DNA of 19,559 nt from Ruminococcus sp. UBA1780 (lineage in GTDB: Bacteria; Bacillota; Clostridia; Oscillospirales; Ruminococcaceae), in NCBI GenBank assembly GCA_002315235.1, contig DCGK01000095.1:53498-73056 (forward strand), read 5' to 3'. Position numbers and translations under genes: made by a program. Shown piece after piece: positions 7,341 through 15,758 of the stretch (positions are counted from its first letter, which is position 1; each line of letters begins with the position of its first letter). The notes beneath the pieces were generated by a model, which did not search any database, was not told the DNA's origin, and worked only from the letters and a program-made list of their open reading frames with translations.

Positions 7341-8634
7341 GCTGCGGCGCAGCATGAGGCTTAACAACTTCTATACTACTCTCGGTAAAATAGAACAGAT
7401 TGTCGGTATGACTGTTGAAGCATCCGGCATGTCGTGCAATATTGGTGATGTATGTTCAATTTCTGTAGTAGGAAAGGAAAGAAAGAAGATTCTTTCTGAA
7501 GTTGTTGGTTTTAAAAACAACAGGGTTCTTCTTATGCCGTACGGTGATATAAACGGTATAGGATACGGAAGCTTTGTAAGTAACACCGGTGAGAAGCTCA
7601 AGGTAAAAATGAGCGAGGCTCTCATCGGACGAACAATAGATGCACTCGGAAATCCGATAGACGGTAAGGGTGAAATTGAATCGGATGTTTTTTACAGTAT
7701 AAACGGTGCTCCGGCAAATCCGATGACAAGACCTCCTATATTTGAACCGCTGGAATTCGGTGTGAAGGCTATAGACGGAATGATAACCATCGGCAAGGGC
7801 CAGAGAATGGGAATCTTCGCAGGAAGTGGTGTTGGTAAGAGTACACTTATGGGTATGATTGCCAGAAACATTAAAGCGGATGTTAACGTCGTAGCACTCA
7901 TAGGCGAACGTGGACGTGAGCTTATGGAATTTATAAACAAGGATCTTGGTCCTGAGGGAATTAAACGAAGTGTTCTTGTGGTTGCCACATCTGATCAGCC
8001 GGCAATGCTCAGATCAAAATGTGCACAGACTGCAACTGCGATTGCCGAATACTTCAAGGATCAGGGCAAGGATGTTCTTCTTATGATGGACTCCCTTACT
8101 CGTTTCTGTATGGCGGAAAGAGAAATCGGGCTCAGTGTCGGTGAGCCGCCGATTGCCAGAGGGTATACGCCTTCTATTTATGCTTCTCTTCCAAAACTCC
8201 TTGAGAGATGCGGAAATTTTGAAACTGGATCCATCACTGGAATTTTTACAGTACTTGTTGAAGGTGATGACTCAAATGAACCTATTTCAGATACTGTTCG
8301 TGGTATCATTGACGGACATATAATGCTGTCGAGAAAGATTGCCATGAAAAATCACTATCCTGCAATAGATGTTCTGGCAAGTATCAGCCGACTTATGTCG
8401 AGCATTGCTACACCGGAGCAGAAAAAAGCCGCAGGACAGGTAAGAAAGATAATGTCACTTTATCAGGAAAATCAGGACCTTATTTCAATTGGTGCCTATA
8501 AGACAGGAACCAATCCTGACCTTGATAATGCTATAAAGAAAATGGAAGCTGTAAATCAGTTTCTTCAGCAGGCGGTTGATGAAAAATCAACTCTGGAGGG
8601 CGCAATTCAGCAGATGATTGATATTGCAAAGTAA
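7315..8634 (+). CDS. fliI: Flagellum-specific ATPase FliI
   Basis: FliI is the ATPase of the flagellar type III export apparatus, related to F1-beta. Walker A is GSGVGKST at residues 170-177 with Lys175. GERGRELMEF follows, and Walker B is DVLLMMDSLTRF. The FliI/YscN signature VGEPPIARGYTPSIYASLPKLLER is present in full (for instance PPIARGYTPS). With the ATG at 7315 the protein has 439 residues, the normal length. AAGGAA (7299-7304) is ten bases upstream of this ATG, which favours it over the in-frame TTG 7267, GTG 7306 and ATG 7309. The start lies inside the 3' end of fliH, suggesting translational coupling. Confidence 0.95.
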   Translation: MHQSLDHSKLRRSMRLNNFYTTLGKIEQIVGMTVEASGMSCNIGDVCSISVVGKERKKILSEVVGFKNNRVLLMPYGDINGIGYGSFVSNTGEKLKVKMSEALIGRTIDALGNPIDGKGEIESDVFYSINGAPANPMTRPPIFEPLEFGVKAIDGMITIGKGQRMGIFAGSGVGKSTLMGMIARNIKADVNVVALIGERGRELMEFINKDLGPEGIKRSVLVVATSDQPAMLRSKCAQTATAIAEYFKDQGKDVLLMMDSLTRFCMAEREIGLSVGEPPIARGYTPSIYASLPKLLERCGNFETGSITGIFTVLVEGDDSNEPISDTVRGIIDGHIMLSRKIAMKNHYPAIDVLASISRLMSSIATPEQKKAAGQVRKIMSLYQENQDLISIGAYKTGTNPDLDNAIKKMEAVNQFLQQAVDEKSTLEGAIQQMIDIAK

Positions 8635-8646
8635 GGATGCGTATAA

Positions 8647-9117
8647 ATGAAAAAGTTTAATTTTACTTTAAAGAAAATGCGCGATTACAAAAGGCAGATA
8701 CTTGAAGGGGAAAAAGGATATCTTCTCACGCTTTATTCGGAGTATAACTCTCTTGAAAAGAGATATGACGATCTGAATACTGAAATGAGAAATGTCTGTC
8801 TCGAAGCATCCGAGGCTATGAAGTCAGGAATAAGCGTAAGGGAGATTCAGGTATATGAGATGAAAAAAGCCTCCATTCGCCGCGAGCAGGCGCAGCTCAG
8901 AATCCAGATGAACGTTATGGAGTCATCAGTTGAAAAACAGCGAAAGGTTGTTGTCAGCATGTCGCAGGAAATTTCAGGCCTTGATAAGCTTGAGGAAAAG
9001 CAGAGGGCTGAATATAATTACCTTGCGAACAAGGAGAGTGAGCAGATGATTGAGGAATTTCTTTCGTTTAAGATGTCAAAGGGTTCTGATGAATCCTTTG
9101 ACACCGGCGAAATGTAA
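8647..9117 (+). CDS. fliJ: Flagellar export chaperone FliJ
   Basis: This 156-residue protein is almost entirely predicted coiled coil, starting FNFTLKKMRDYKRQILEGEKGYL as in FliJ (for example the LKKMRDYKRQ stretch). FliJ is the central stalk of the export ATPase and escorts chaperones to the FlhA gate. It starts 12 bases after fliI, behind AAGGAT. Recognition rests on the N-terminal pattern, size, coiled-coil character and position after fliI; sequence conservation in this family is low. Confidence 0.85.
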   Translation: MKKFNFTLKKMRDYKRQILEGEKGYLLTLYSEYNSLEKRYDDLNTEMRNVCLEASEAMKSGISVREIQVYEMKKASIRREQAQLRIQMNVMESSVEKQRKVVVSMSQEISGLDKLEEKQRAEYNYLANKESEQMIEEFLSFKMSKGSDESFDTGEM

Positions 9118-9127
9118 TTCATAGATT

Positions 9128-9151
9128 CGGAAAATGCATAAGCATTTTCCG
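9128..9151. repeat. Perfect hairpin in the fliJ-fliK gap
   Basis: CGGAAAATGC (9128-9137) and GCATTTTCCG (9142-9151) form a perfect 10-bp stem with an ATAA loop, ten bases after the fliJ stop. No T-run follows, so it is not a normal intrinsic terminator. A second, looser inverted repeat, CGCACA (9163-9168) with TGTGCG (9189-9194), lies downstream. The 154-base gap otherwise shows no gene; in Bacillus the motE/ylxF gene occupies this slot. Confidence 0.6.
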
Positions 9152-9271
9152 GGAAACTGGTACGCACAGGCAGGCGCAGTTCTGTGAATGTGCGGATGAT
9201 TAAAGGGAATGCATGGGGGTGCAGGGATTATCTGTTTCTTTCGTGCAGGCTCATTGAAAGGGGGTTAAGCA

Positions 9272-11239
9272 ATGAGAGTAGACGCAGGCAGTATGATGCA
9301 GGGACAGATCCAGACAGACTTTTCTGATATTTCAGCATTACTGAACAGCCGGAAAAGCGGACAGGAGTCATCAGATTTTGCAGCATTTTTAGGGATTGTG
9401 AATTCTGTAGAAAATGTTAATGAAAACGGTATGGAATTCATTTCAGATGTTGAAAAAACTGACGAAAGTGCCGATAATATATTAGAGGCATCTGTCGTTG
9501 AAATTCCTTCTGAAGAACATGAATTTTCCGTGGATAATGAGGAAGAAATTTCACCGGAAATCAGAAAGCAGGATGATAGGAAAACTGATTTTTATCAGAA
9601 TGTGATTAATTCCGGATTAGCTGCAGATATGCAGACAGTCATTGTTCCGGATTACACTCAGCCGGTGATCAGATCATCAGATGAGATTCAGGGAAAAACA
9701 TCTGATTCTGTTTCTTCAGTTTCAAAAACAGGTCGGAAGTTTGAAGATATGGCTGTACGCTATGTTGATACCTCAGAGCAGCAAGTCGTTTCTGAGATAA
9801 AGGAATCGCCTGAGTTTAAGGAAAGCGGTGAGTATGTATCAGAGAGCACAAATGGTTCTCAGCTGCATGACATTCACAGTGAACCTGAGATGACGGAACC
9901 ACCTGAGTCAAAGAAAACGCAGGAATTCACAGAGACACCTGAAGTAAGGAATACTCGTGGATTCATGGTAAAACCGGATACTGCAGTAAAGGCAGAAACA
10001 CCGGAGAGTCCAGTAGTTAAGGCAGAAGCAGAAACGCCGGAGAGACCAGTAGTTAAGGCAGAAGTCGAAACACCGGAGAGACCAGTAGTCGAAGCGAAAG
10101 CAGAGACACCGGAGAGACCAGTAGTTAAGGCAGAAGTCGAAACACCGGAACGACCAGTGGTTAAGGCAGAAGCAGAAACACCGGGACGACCAGTAGTTGA
10201 AGCGAAAGTTGAAACACCGGAGAGACCAGTAGTTAAGGCGGAAGCTGAAGCAACTGAAAAACCTGTAGTGAATCAGGTATCTCAGATGAAGGAATCAGAC
10301 AGTTCTGAAGCAATCTTCAGACCGGAGATGCCGGAAATCGGAGAGAAGGCAGTCTATGAAAACGCTGCGGAATACGGCAGTGATAATCAGATTGTATCGG
10401 AGATAAGGAAAAACACAGTAAATGTATCAGAAAATGATGTAATTCGCGTCAGAACTGAAGAAACTGTTTCGGATGGAATAAAAGTTCAGAACAGTTCAGG
10501 TGAAAAATTCAGCTCCGGCGTACAGATTACAGAAAAATCTGAAATTTCATATCATGAGATAAGAAATTCTGAAGCAGAAAGTAATTTCGGACATGACAGC
10601 AGTTCAGATGATGAAGCTTCATTAAGCTATGAAAATGCTGAAGTAAAGGAAATAAAGCTTTCTGAAAATAACACTTCTGATTCAAAGGAAGAAAATATTT
10701 CCGAATTTGAAAAGCTTGTTCAGGGTGCAGTTACTCTTACACCTTTCAGTTTTATGAGAACTGATACGATTATGAGTGAAAGCTACAATGAACGTCAGAT
10801 TTCAGCTCAGACTTTCAGGGCGCTTGATGAAAGCATAACAAGGAACAGAAAGAACTTTGTTATCAGACTCAATCCTGAGGGATTAGGTGAAATTACAGTT
10901 AAGCTTATAAAATCAGACAGTTCAGTTCTTGTCAGGATGATTGCATCAGACAGGAAAACAGCAGAGCTTCTCAACAGAGATCTCGATGTACTTCAGGATC
11001 AGCTTAAGTCTCACAATGCTGAACTGGAAACTGTTGAATACCGCAGTCCTGAGGATACACTTCAGAACATGATGAACGGTAATGAGCAGTTCAGAAGAGA
11101 TCAGCATGATGCCGGACACAGAGACGGCAGCGGAAGAAACATGACATATTTTACTCAGAACGAATCTGAAGAAGAGGAAAGTTCAGTGAAAATTATGCCT
11201 TCAGTCATCGGAAATACAATTCTTAACAGATTTATATGA
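9272..11239 (+). CDS. fliK: Flagellar hook-length control protein FliK
   Basis: FliK is the secreted ruler that measures hook length and switches export specificity at FlhB. The 655 residues are longer than most relatives. The N-terminal and middle parts are Glu/Ser/Thr-rich and of low complexity, as expected for a ruler. Residues 239-332 are a tandem repeat of 12-residue units (xKAExETPERPV type). The conserved C-terminal Flg_hook domain spans about 515-605 and contains NFVIRLNPEGLGEITVKL, followed by the helical ETAELLNRDLDVL-like stretch (seen as KTAELLNRDL). The start ATG follows AAAGGGGG. The C-terminal domain makes the call solid; the region before it cannot be aligned by eye to other FliK proteins. 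Confidence 0.9.
   Translation: MRVDAGSMMQGQIQTDFSDISALLNSRKSGQESSDFAAFLGIVNSVENVNENGMEFISDVEKTDESADNILEASVVEIPSEEHEFSVDNEEEISPEIRKQDDRKTDFYQNVINSGLAADMQTVIVPDYTQPVIRSSDEIQGKTSDSVSSVSKTGRKFEDMAVRYVDTSEQQVVSEIKESPEFKESGEYVSESTNGSQLHDIHSEPEMTEPPESKKTQEFTETPEVRNTRGFMVKPDTAVKAETPESPVVKAEAETPERPVVKAEVETPERPVVEAKAETPERPVVKAEVETPERPVVKAEAETPGRPVVEAKVETPERPVVKAEAEATEKPVVNQVSQMKESDSSEAIFRPEMPEIGEKAVYENAAEYGSDNQIVSEIRKNTVNVSENDVIRVRTEETVSDGIKVQNSSGEKFSSGVQITEKSEISYHEIRNSEAESNFGHDSSSDDEASLSYENAEVKEIKLSENNTSDSKEENISEFEKLVQGAVTLTPFSFMRTDTIMSESYNERQISAQTFRALDESITRNRKNFVIRLNPEGLGEITVKLIKSDSSVLVRMIASDRKTAELLNRDLDVLQDQLKSHNAELETVEYRSPEDTLQNMMNGNEQFRRDQHDAGHRDGSGRNMTYFTQNESEEEESSVKIMPSVIGNTILNRFI
9986..10267 (+). 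repeat. In-frame 36-bp minisatellite within fliK
   Basis: One 30-bp unit (residues 239-248) is followed by seven 36-bp units (residues 249-332). The consensus peptide is V-(KAE/EAK)-(A/V)-ETPERPV. The units are also similar at DNA level; the last is the most diverged. The first three residues of the core run KAE, KAE, EAK, KAE, KAE, EAK, KAE, while the following residue strictly alternates A, V, A, V, A, V, A. Gain or loss of units keeps the frame. Confidence 0.95.
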
Positions 11240-11274
11240 GATGTATGGAGGAGTTAATGAAAGGAGTGAAATAA

Positions 11275-11880
11275 ATGGCAGTAAACAATGTTTCTGACAG
11301 AAACTATATGGACCTGCTTGGTTCAGCAAATTCAGATAAGCCGAAGGTTGAAAACCTTGCCAAAAAGTACGGAATTGAGTACACAACCGGCAATGAGGGT
11401 AACCTTGGATTTGAAGACTTTCTTACGCTGATGATTAAACAGCTTACAAATCAGGATTTTACAAATCCTACGGATGACAGCGAATTTATGACTCAGATGA
11501 CACAGTATTCAACACTCCAGGCAATGCAGGAAATGGCAAAGTACAGTCAGAGTAATTACGCGATGTCAATGATTGGCAAAACGGTGACTGCTTCAAAGTA
11601 CTCAAACGGAAATATGGTTAAGGAAACGGGTGCTGTTTCAGAAGTCAAGATTAAAGACGGAGACTACTCAATTGTGGTAAACGGAAAAGAGTTTTCCATG
11701 AAGCAGATTAATTCAGTCGGACTTGAAGGTTCCGGAGAAACTTCGGAAACCAGGGAAGAAACAACAGCCACAGGCGGGAATCAGGCGGATACACAACCGG
11801 CAGCAGAAACTTCTTCAACAGTAACAAACGAAGATGATAAAAACGCGTTGCAGAAAGCTTCGCAGCTTGCTATGGGGTAA
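11275..11880 (+). CDS. flgD: Flagellar hook assembly (cap) protein FlgD
   Basis: FlgD caps the growing hook and guides polymerisation of FlgE. The protein has 201 residues. The conserved N-terminal FlgD domain is at about 45-90, with FEDFLTLMIKQLTNQDFTNP and then DDSEFMTQMTQYSTLQAMQEM, a close match to the family pattern. A small beta domain at about 100-150 (IGKTVTASKYSNGNMVKETG) resembles the Tudor-like part of FlgD. The last 50 residues are Thr/Glu/Ala-rich and probably disordered. GGAG sites precede the ATG. It follows fliK by 35 bases, the usual fliK-flgD order. Confidence 0.93.
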   Translation: MAVNNVSDRNYMDLLGSANSDKPKVENLAKKYGIEYTTGNEGNLGFEDFLTLMIKQLTNQDFTNPTDDSEFMTQMTQYSTLQAMQEMAKYSQSNYAMSMIGKTVTASKYSNGNMVKETGAVSEVKIKDGDYSIVVNGKEFSMKQINSVGLEGSGETSETREETTATGGNQADTQPAAETSSTVTNEDDKNALQKASQLAMG

Positions 11881-11906
11881 GAATACCACAGAAGGGAGTG
11901 TAGCTA

Positions 11907-12347
11907 ATGGATGATTATATCACACTGCGACGGTTAAGCACACCGATCACAACAGGGATTCCGCAGCAGATACCTACTGAATATTCGGAAACGGTACCGC
12001 AGGAATCATTCAGATCAATATTAGATGCACAGATAAACAAAAGTAAGGAAAATGATTCAAAAGCTGCTTTTAACAATCTGGCACTTAGTTCATTTGGTGT
12101 TAATTTTTCAAAGCATGCAATGAATCGTGTACTTCAGAGAAACATTGATATTTCGGAGGAAAATCTGACAAGACTTAACGAGGGTATTAAGCTGGCAGAG
12201 GAAAAGGGACTTGATGATACACTGATTCTTATCGACTCAGCGGCGTATATCGTAAGCGTTAAGAACAACATGGTTATTACCACTGTAGGACATGATGAAC
12301 TTCAGGGTAATGTATTTACAAATATTGACGGTACAGTAGTAGTTTAA
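11907..12347 (+). CDS. Conserved flagellar operon protein (TIGR02530 / Flg_new type)
   Basis: This 146-residue protein has a variable N-terminus and a conserved C-terminal half of about 80 residues: FGVNFSKHAMNRVLQRNIDI, then LDDTLILIDSAAYIVSVKN and a VGHDEL-containing end. This pattern and the position between flgD and flgE are typical of the uncharacterised flagellar-operon family TIGR02530 of Firmicutes. The SKHAMNRVLQRNI element is its hallmark. Its biochemical role is not established as far as I know; the position suggests a part in hook assembly or its control. The ribosome binding site is AAGGGAG. Confidence 0.82.
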   Translation: MDDYITLRRLSTPITTGIPQQIPTEYSETVPQESFRSILDAQINKSKENDSKAAFNNLALSSFGVNFSKHAMNRVLQRNIDISEENLTRLNEGIKLAEEKGLDDTLILIDSAAYIVSVKNNMVITTVGHDELQGNVFTNIDGTVVV

Positions 12348-12504
12348 AAGCCGGACCTTTTTAAGGAAGCTTTTCCCGGGGCCCGAATGACAGAAGGCTC
12401 CGGATGTACCGTGAAATATTAAAAATTATGATTATGGCAAATTTATTAAATACTTAACAAACAATCAAAACAATTTTTTAAAAATTTCATGGGGGTAAAT
12501 TATT
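12348..12504 (+). other. AT-rich gap upstream of flgE, no gene seen
   Basis: The first third holds GC-rich, hairpin-prone sequence (CCTTTTTAAGG, and CCGGA pairing with TCCGG). The rest is strongly A+T-rich and ends in a GGGGG ribosome binding site seven to twelve bases before the flgE ATG. A long untranslated leader before the highly expressed hook gene is plausible. I found no convincing sigma-A or sigma-28 promoter. Confidence 0.4.
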
Positions 12505-14601
12505 ATGATCAGATCTTTATATTCAGGTGTTGCAGGACTTAAGACACAGCAGACAAAAATGGACGTTATCGGTAACAATATCGCAAACGTAGGTACATAC
12601 GGATTTAAGTCAGACAGAGCAACATTCAAGGATGTTTACTATCAGACAACACAGACAGCTACAGCTTCTACAGGTAACAGCGGCGGTACAAATGCAAAGC
12701 AGATTGGTTACGGTAACTCTGTAGGAAGTATCGATACTAACACAAAGACATCTGCAATGTCATCAACAGGCTATGGTCTTGATATTGCTATCGCGGGTGA
12801 AGGATTCCTTCAGGTAATGGGTCCGGACGGAAATATTATGTATACTAAGGCTGGTATGCTTGATATCGATGCTGACGGTAACCTCGTTGACGTAAACGGT
12901 AACTTTGTTCTTGGTGTATCAGGCAGTGACACTTCACTTCCTCCTGCATCAAACAAGATTAAGATTGATCTTCCTTATCTTGATGCTGACGTTTCTTCAG
13001 TTGAAGACACTATCAACGGCGTTGATTTCAAGATTACTTCTTCAAATCAGACTGATAAGGCAAATGTAAACTTTACATTTGTTTCAAGTTCTTCACTTCC
13101 AATTGGTCAGAAGATGGTTGCAAAGATTTCGGGTCAGTCAATTACAGTAACGGTTAATGCCAAGGAAAATTTCGGAAGTGTTGCAGAAATTAACAAGGAA
13201 CTCAATGATGCTATCAAGTCAGCTAATGGTGGAGTAGAACATCCTGCAGGACAGTTTGACCTTACAATGGTTCCTTCAGATTCAAAGTTCACAGCCCTTG
13301 ATGTCGACGGGATTACTAGTGGTAAAGTGAATCTTAAGGGTTCTGATCTTGTTAGCTCACACTTCGGATACAATCCAGGTGAGATAAACATGGCAGATGA
13401 TCTTAACAGACTGTTTTCGATTGATACAGTAGGTGAAAAGTTTACAGGTGATACCAGAAAAACAAAATTTGAAGATGATTTTACTGCGAATTTATCAGCG
13501 ACGGGAAGTGCATTTGTACCTGCTAATCCGGGCGCAACCCCACCAACTCAGGAGAAACCTCTTGAAATAACTGTTACAACCAGTGATTCGGTTTATGGAA
13601 GTAAAACATTGTCTTATGATGGTATACAATTAAAGAAAATGGCAGAAGATTGGGCTAAGAATCAGACCCCGGCAGTTAGTTTTGGTACAGTTTCTACTGC
13701 ATCATTCAATAGCGCAACAAATGAAATCACTATTGGTGACGGTACTAATAGTGCTGTTGTAAAAATTGCTTCAGATAATGAGGAACTTGCTAGTCTTGCT
13801 GGTATTTCACTTCACAGCACAGATGTTCCAAAGAATTTTGAAATGACATATGATTCCAAAACAGGTTTGACTATTACTATGGATGTTGACGGAACAAAGA
13901 AGTATACTGCTCACGTTGATCCTGATCAGATGCAGACAGCAGGATCTGTAAAGATGATACTGTCTACGCCTACACTCGAACCTGCAGATTATTTTGTAAT
14001 TTCTTTCCCTTCCAAGACAACACTAGCTTCAAGTATAGGTGATATTGTAAATACCAATAAGGGTGTTTCATCACTTGTTGACGCATCTGGAAATAAAGTT
14101 GACAGTGCAATAGGCCTTGATCATTACACATTCACCTTCAATGATGCAGTTACTATGAAGCAGAGTGAACCATCAAGAGCACTTGGTCTTGGACAGTCTT
14201 CATTTAAGCTTACTGGTGGTACAGAGGGTGGGGAGCAGACAGTTGCTAACCTTACAAGTATTTCTATAAACAACGAAGGGCACATTGTAGGAACACATGA
14301 AAAGTACGGCGTAGTTGAACTCGGTCGTATCGATCTTGCGACATTCTCAAATCCTGCAGGTCTTCAGAAGGTCGGCAGCACATACTTCGAAACATCACTT
14401 AACTCAGGTGATCCTATCATCGTAAACGCTGGTACAGAGGGTACAGGTAACATAATGGCTTCAACACTTGAAGCTTCAAACGTTGACCTTTCAAATGAAT
14501 TCTCTGATATGATTATGACACAGAGAGGCTTCCAGGCTTCATCACGTGTAATCACAGTATCAGATACAATGCTTGAAGAACTTATCAACCTCAAGAGATA
14601 A
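12505..14601 (+). CDS. flgE: Flagellar hook protein FlgE, large form
   Basis: FlgE polymerises into the flexible hook joining the motor to the filament. Both ends match the family: MIRSLYSGVAGLKTQQTKMD followed by NNIANVGTYGFKSDRATF at the N-terminus, and DLSNEFSDMIMTQRGFQASSRVI with a heptad-type end at the C-terminus. At 698 residues it is much longer than the roughly 400 of enteric FlgE, the excess lying in the central, surface-exposed D2/D3-like part (about 160-600). No cysteine occurs anywhere in the protein, so Cys-based crosslinking as in spirochaete hooks is not possible. Codon use is strongly biased at both ends and relaxed in the middle. A strong terminator-like hairpin follows the stop. 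Confidence 0.95.
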   Translation: MIRSLYSGVAGLKTQQTKMDVIGNNIANVGTYGFKSDRATFKDVYYQTTQTATASTGNSGGTNAKQIGYGNSVGSIDTNTKTSAMSSTGYGLDIAIAGEGFLQVMGPDGNIMYTKAGMLDIDADGNLVDVNGNFVLGVSGSDTSLPPASNKIKIDLPYLDADVSSVEDTINGVDFKITSSNQTDKANVNFTFVSSSSLPIGQKMVAKISGQSITVTVNAKENFGSVAEINKELNDAIKSANGGVEHPAGQFDLTMVPSDSKFTALDVDGITSGKVNLKGSDLVSSHFGYNPGEINMADDLNRLFSIDTVGEKFTGDTRKTKFEDDFTANLSATGSAFVPANPGATPPTQEKPLEITVTTSDSVYGSKTLSYDGIQLKKMAEDWAKNQTPAVSFGTVSTASFNSATNEITIGDGTNSAVVKIASDNEELASLAGISLHSTDVPKNFEMTYDSKTGLTITMDVDGTKKYTAHVDPDQMQTAGSVKMILSTPTLEPADYFVISFPSKTTLASSIGDIVNTNKGVSSLVDASGNKVDSAIGLDHYTFTFNDAVTMKQSEPSRALGLGQSSFKLTGGTEGGEQTVANLTSISINNEGHIVGTHEKYGVVELGRIDLATFSNPAGLQKVGSTYFETSLNSGDPIIVNAGTEGTGNIMASTLEASNVDLSNEFSDMIMTQRGFQASSRVITVSDTMLEELINLKR

Positions 14602-14623
14602 TTAACAAATAACTGAATAACAG

Positions 14624-14669
14624 GAGCTGCGGCTTGACCGTTTTGACAAGCCGCGCTCTTTTATTTATT
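14624..14669 (+). terminator. Strong terminator-like hairpin between flgE and flbD
   Basis: GAGC-T-GCGGCTTG (14624-14636) pairs with CAAGCCGC-GCTC (14647-14658), giving 12 base pairs with one bulged T and a ten-base loop, followed by TTTTATTTATT. It has all the marks of an intrinsic terminator, yet lies within the flagellar gene run, only about 30 bases before flbD and with no clear promoter after it. Partial termination could lower expression of the downstream genes relative to flgE. Confidence 0.88.
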
Positions 14670-14697
14670 AAATTCTAATAAAGGGTGTCAGAATATT

Positions 14698-14901
14698 ATG
14701 ATAACACTTACAAAACTTAACGGAACAAAATTCGTATTAAACTGTGATCTTATTGAGACAATTCAGGAAAACCCTGATACTACTATAAGACTTAACAACG
14801 GAAATGTCTATATTGTAAAAGAGCCTTCTGATATGATTGTCAGCATGACTTCAGAGTATCGCAAGGGAGTATTATCTGGTATTCTGGAATCGTGTAAATA
14901 G
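14698..14901 (+). CDS. flbD: FlbD/SwrD family flagellar protein
   Basis: This 67-residue protein begins MITLTKLNGTKFVLNCDLIETIQENPDTTI, the family pattern being LNG-x-x-(F/V)-x-LN-x-x-LIE-x-I followed by L-x-N-G. In Bacillus subtilis the homologue SwrD raises flagellar torque and is encoded directly before fliL/motAB-type genes. Here it lies 14 bases before motA, which fits a role linked to stator power. AAAGGG lies about a dozen bases upstream of the ATG. Confidence 0.93.
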   Translation: MITLTKLNGTKFVLNCDLIETIQENPDTTIRLNNGNVYIVKEPSDMIVSMTSEYRKGVLSGILESCK

Positions 14902-14915
14902 GGAGGATAATCTTC

Positions 14916-15725
14916 ATGGACATATTGTCAGTTATAGGATTTCTTCTTGCTTCAGCTCTTGTTGTTGTAAGTATCATGATGGGTACTGATCCGGATACGG
15001 GCAAGACGGCTCTTATTCCGGCTCAGTTTGCCGGATTTATCGATGTCGGTTCACTTGCCATCGTTGTTGGCGGTACTATCGGTGCGATGCTTATTTCATA
15101 TCCGGGAGGTATTTTCAAGTGTATACCAAAGCACCTGAAGATAGTATTCATGCCTCCGAAGTACAATCCTGTAAAATATATCGAACAGATTACTGAGTTT
15201 GCAAAGGAAGCTCGTATCAACGGTCTTCTTGCACTTGAAGAAAAAATGAATGCGTGCGATGACCAGTTTATGAAAAATGCTCTGATGCTGGTAGTTGACT
15301 CGGTTGAACCTGAAAAAATCAAGGCAGTTCTTGAGACAGAACTTGATAATCTTGATGACAGACATTCACAGGCGCAGGGCTTCTATATGAAGATGGCTGA
15401 ATTTGCTCCGGCCTTCGGTATGGCCGGTACGCTTATCGGTCTTATCAACCTTCTTGCGAACATGTCGGATGCCGATGCACTTGCAGCCAACATGGCGGTT
15501 GCCCTGGTTACAACATTCTATGGTGTTATCATGGCTAACCTTATCGGTAAACCGATTGCAAACAAGCTTAAGAAGAGACATGAAGAAGAAATGCTCTGTA
15601 AAATAATCATAAGCGAGGGCGTTCAGTCTATTCAGGACGGTGACAACCCGCAGTTTATTGAAGAAAAGCTTATGCGACTTCTTCCTTCAAAGACAGCTCC
15701 TCCGGGCGGCGGCAAGGACAAATAA
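14916..15725 (+). CDS. motA: Flagellar motor stator protein MotA
   Basis: MotA and MotB form the ion channel that powers rotation. The 269 residues contain four hydrophobic segments: about 1-20, 33-55, 165-190 and 195-215. The signature EFAPAFGMAGTLIGLINLLA is followed by ALVTTFYGVIMANLIGKPIANKL. The two conserved prolines, Pro165 and Pro213, correspond to the torque-critical pair of Escherichia coli MotA. The cytoplasmic loop between helices 2 and 3 (about 60-160) contains the charged region that contacts FliG in other species. The ribosome binding site is GGGAGG. The gene is 33 bases upstream of motB. Confidence 0.95.
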   Translation: MDILSVIGFLLASALVVVSIMMGTDPDTGKTALIPAQFAGFIDVGSLAIVVGGTIGAMLISYPGGIFKCIPKHLKIVFMPPKYNPVKYIEQITEFAKEARINGLLALEEKMNACDDQFMKNALMLVVDSVEPEKIKAVLETELDNLDDRHSQAQGFYMKMAEFAPAFGMAGTLIGLINLLANMSDADALAANMAVALVTTFYGVIMANLIGKPIANKLKKRHEEEMLCKIIISEGVQSIQDGDNPQFIEEKLMRLLPSKTAPPGGGKDK

Positions 15726-15758
15726 GAAAAATAACTATATGAAAGGGGAAGTGTTATT

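Noticed and set aside
12362..12388. Sigma-28-like promoter (TAAG, 15 bases, GCCCGAAT) before flgE
   Set aside because: Only the first three bases of each box match the consensus, and the sequence is equally explained by a GC-rich hairpin region.
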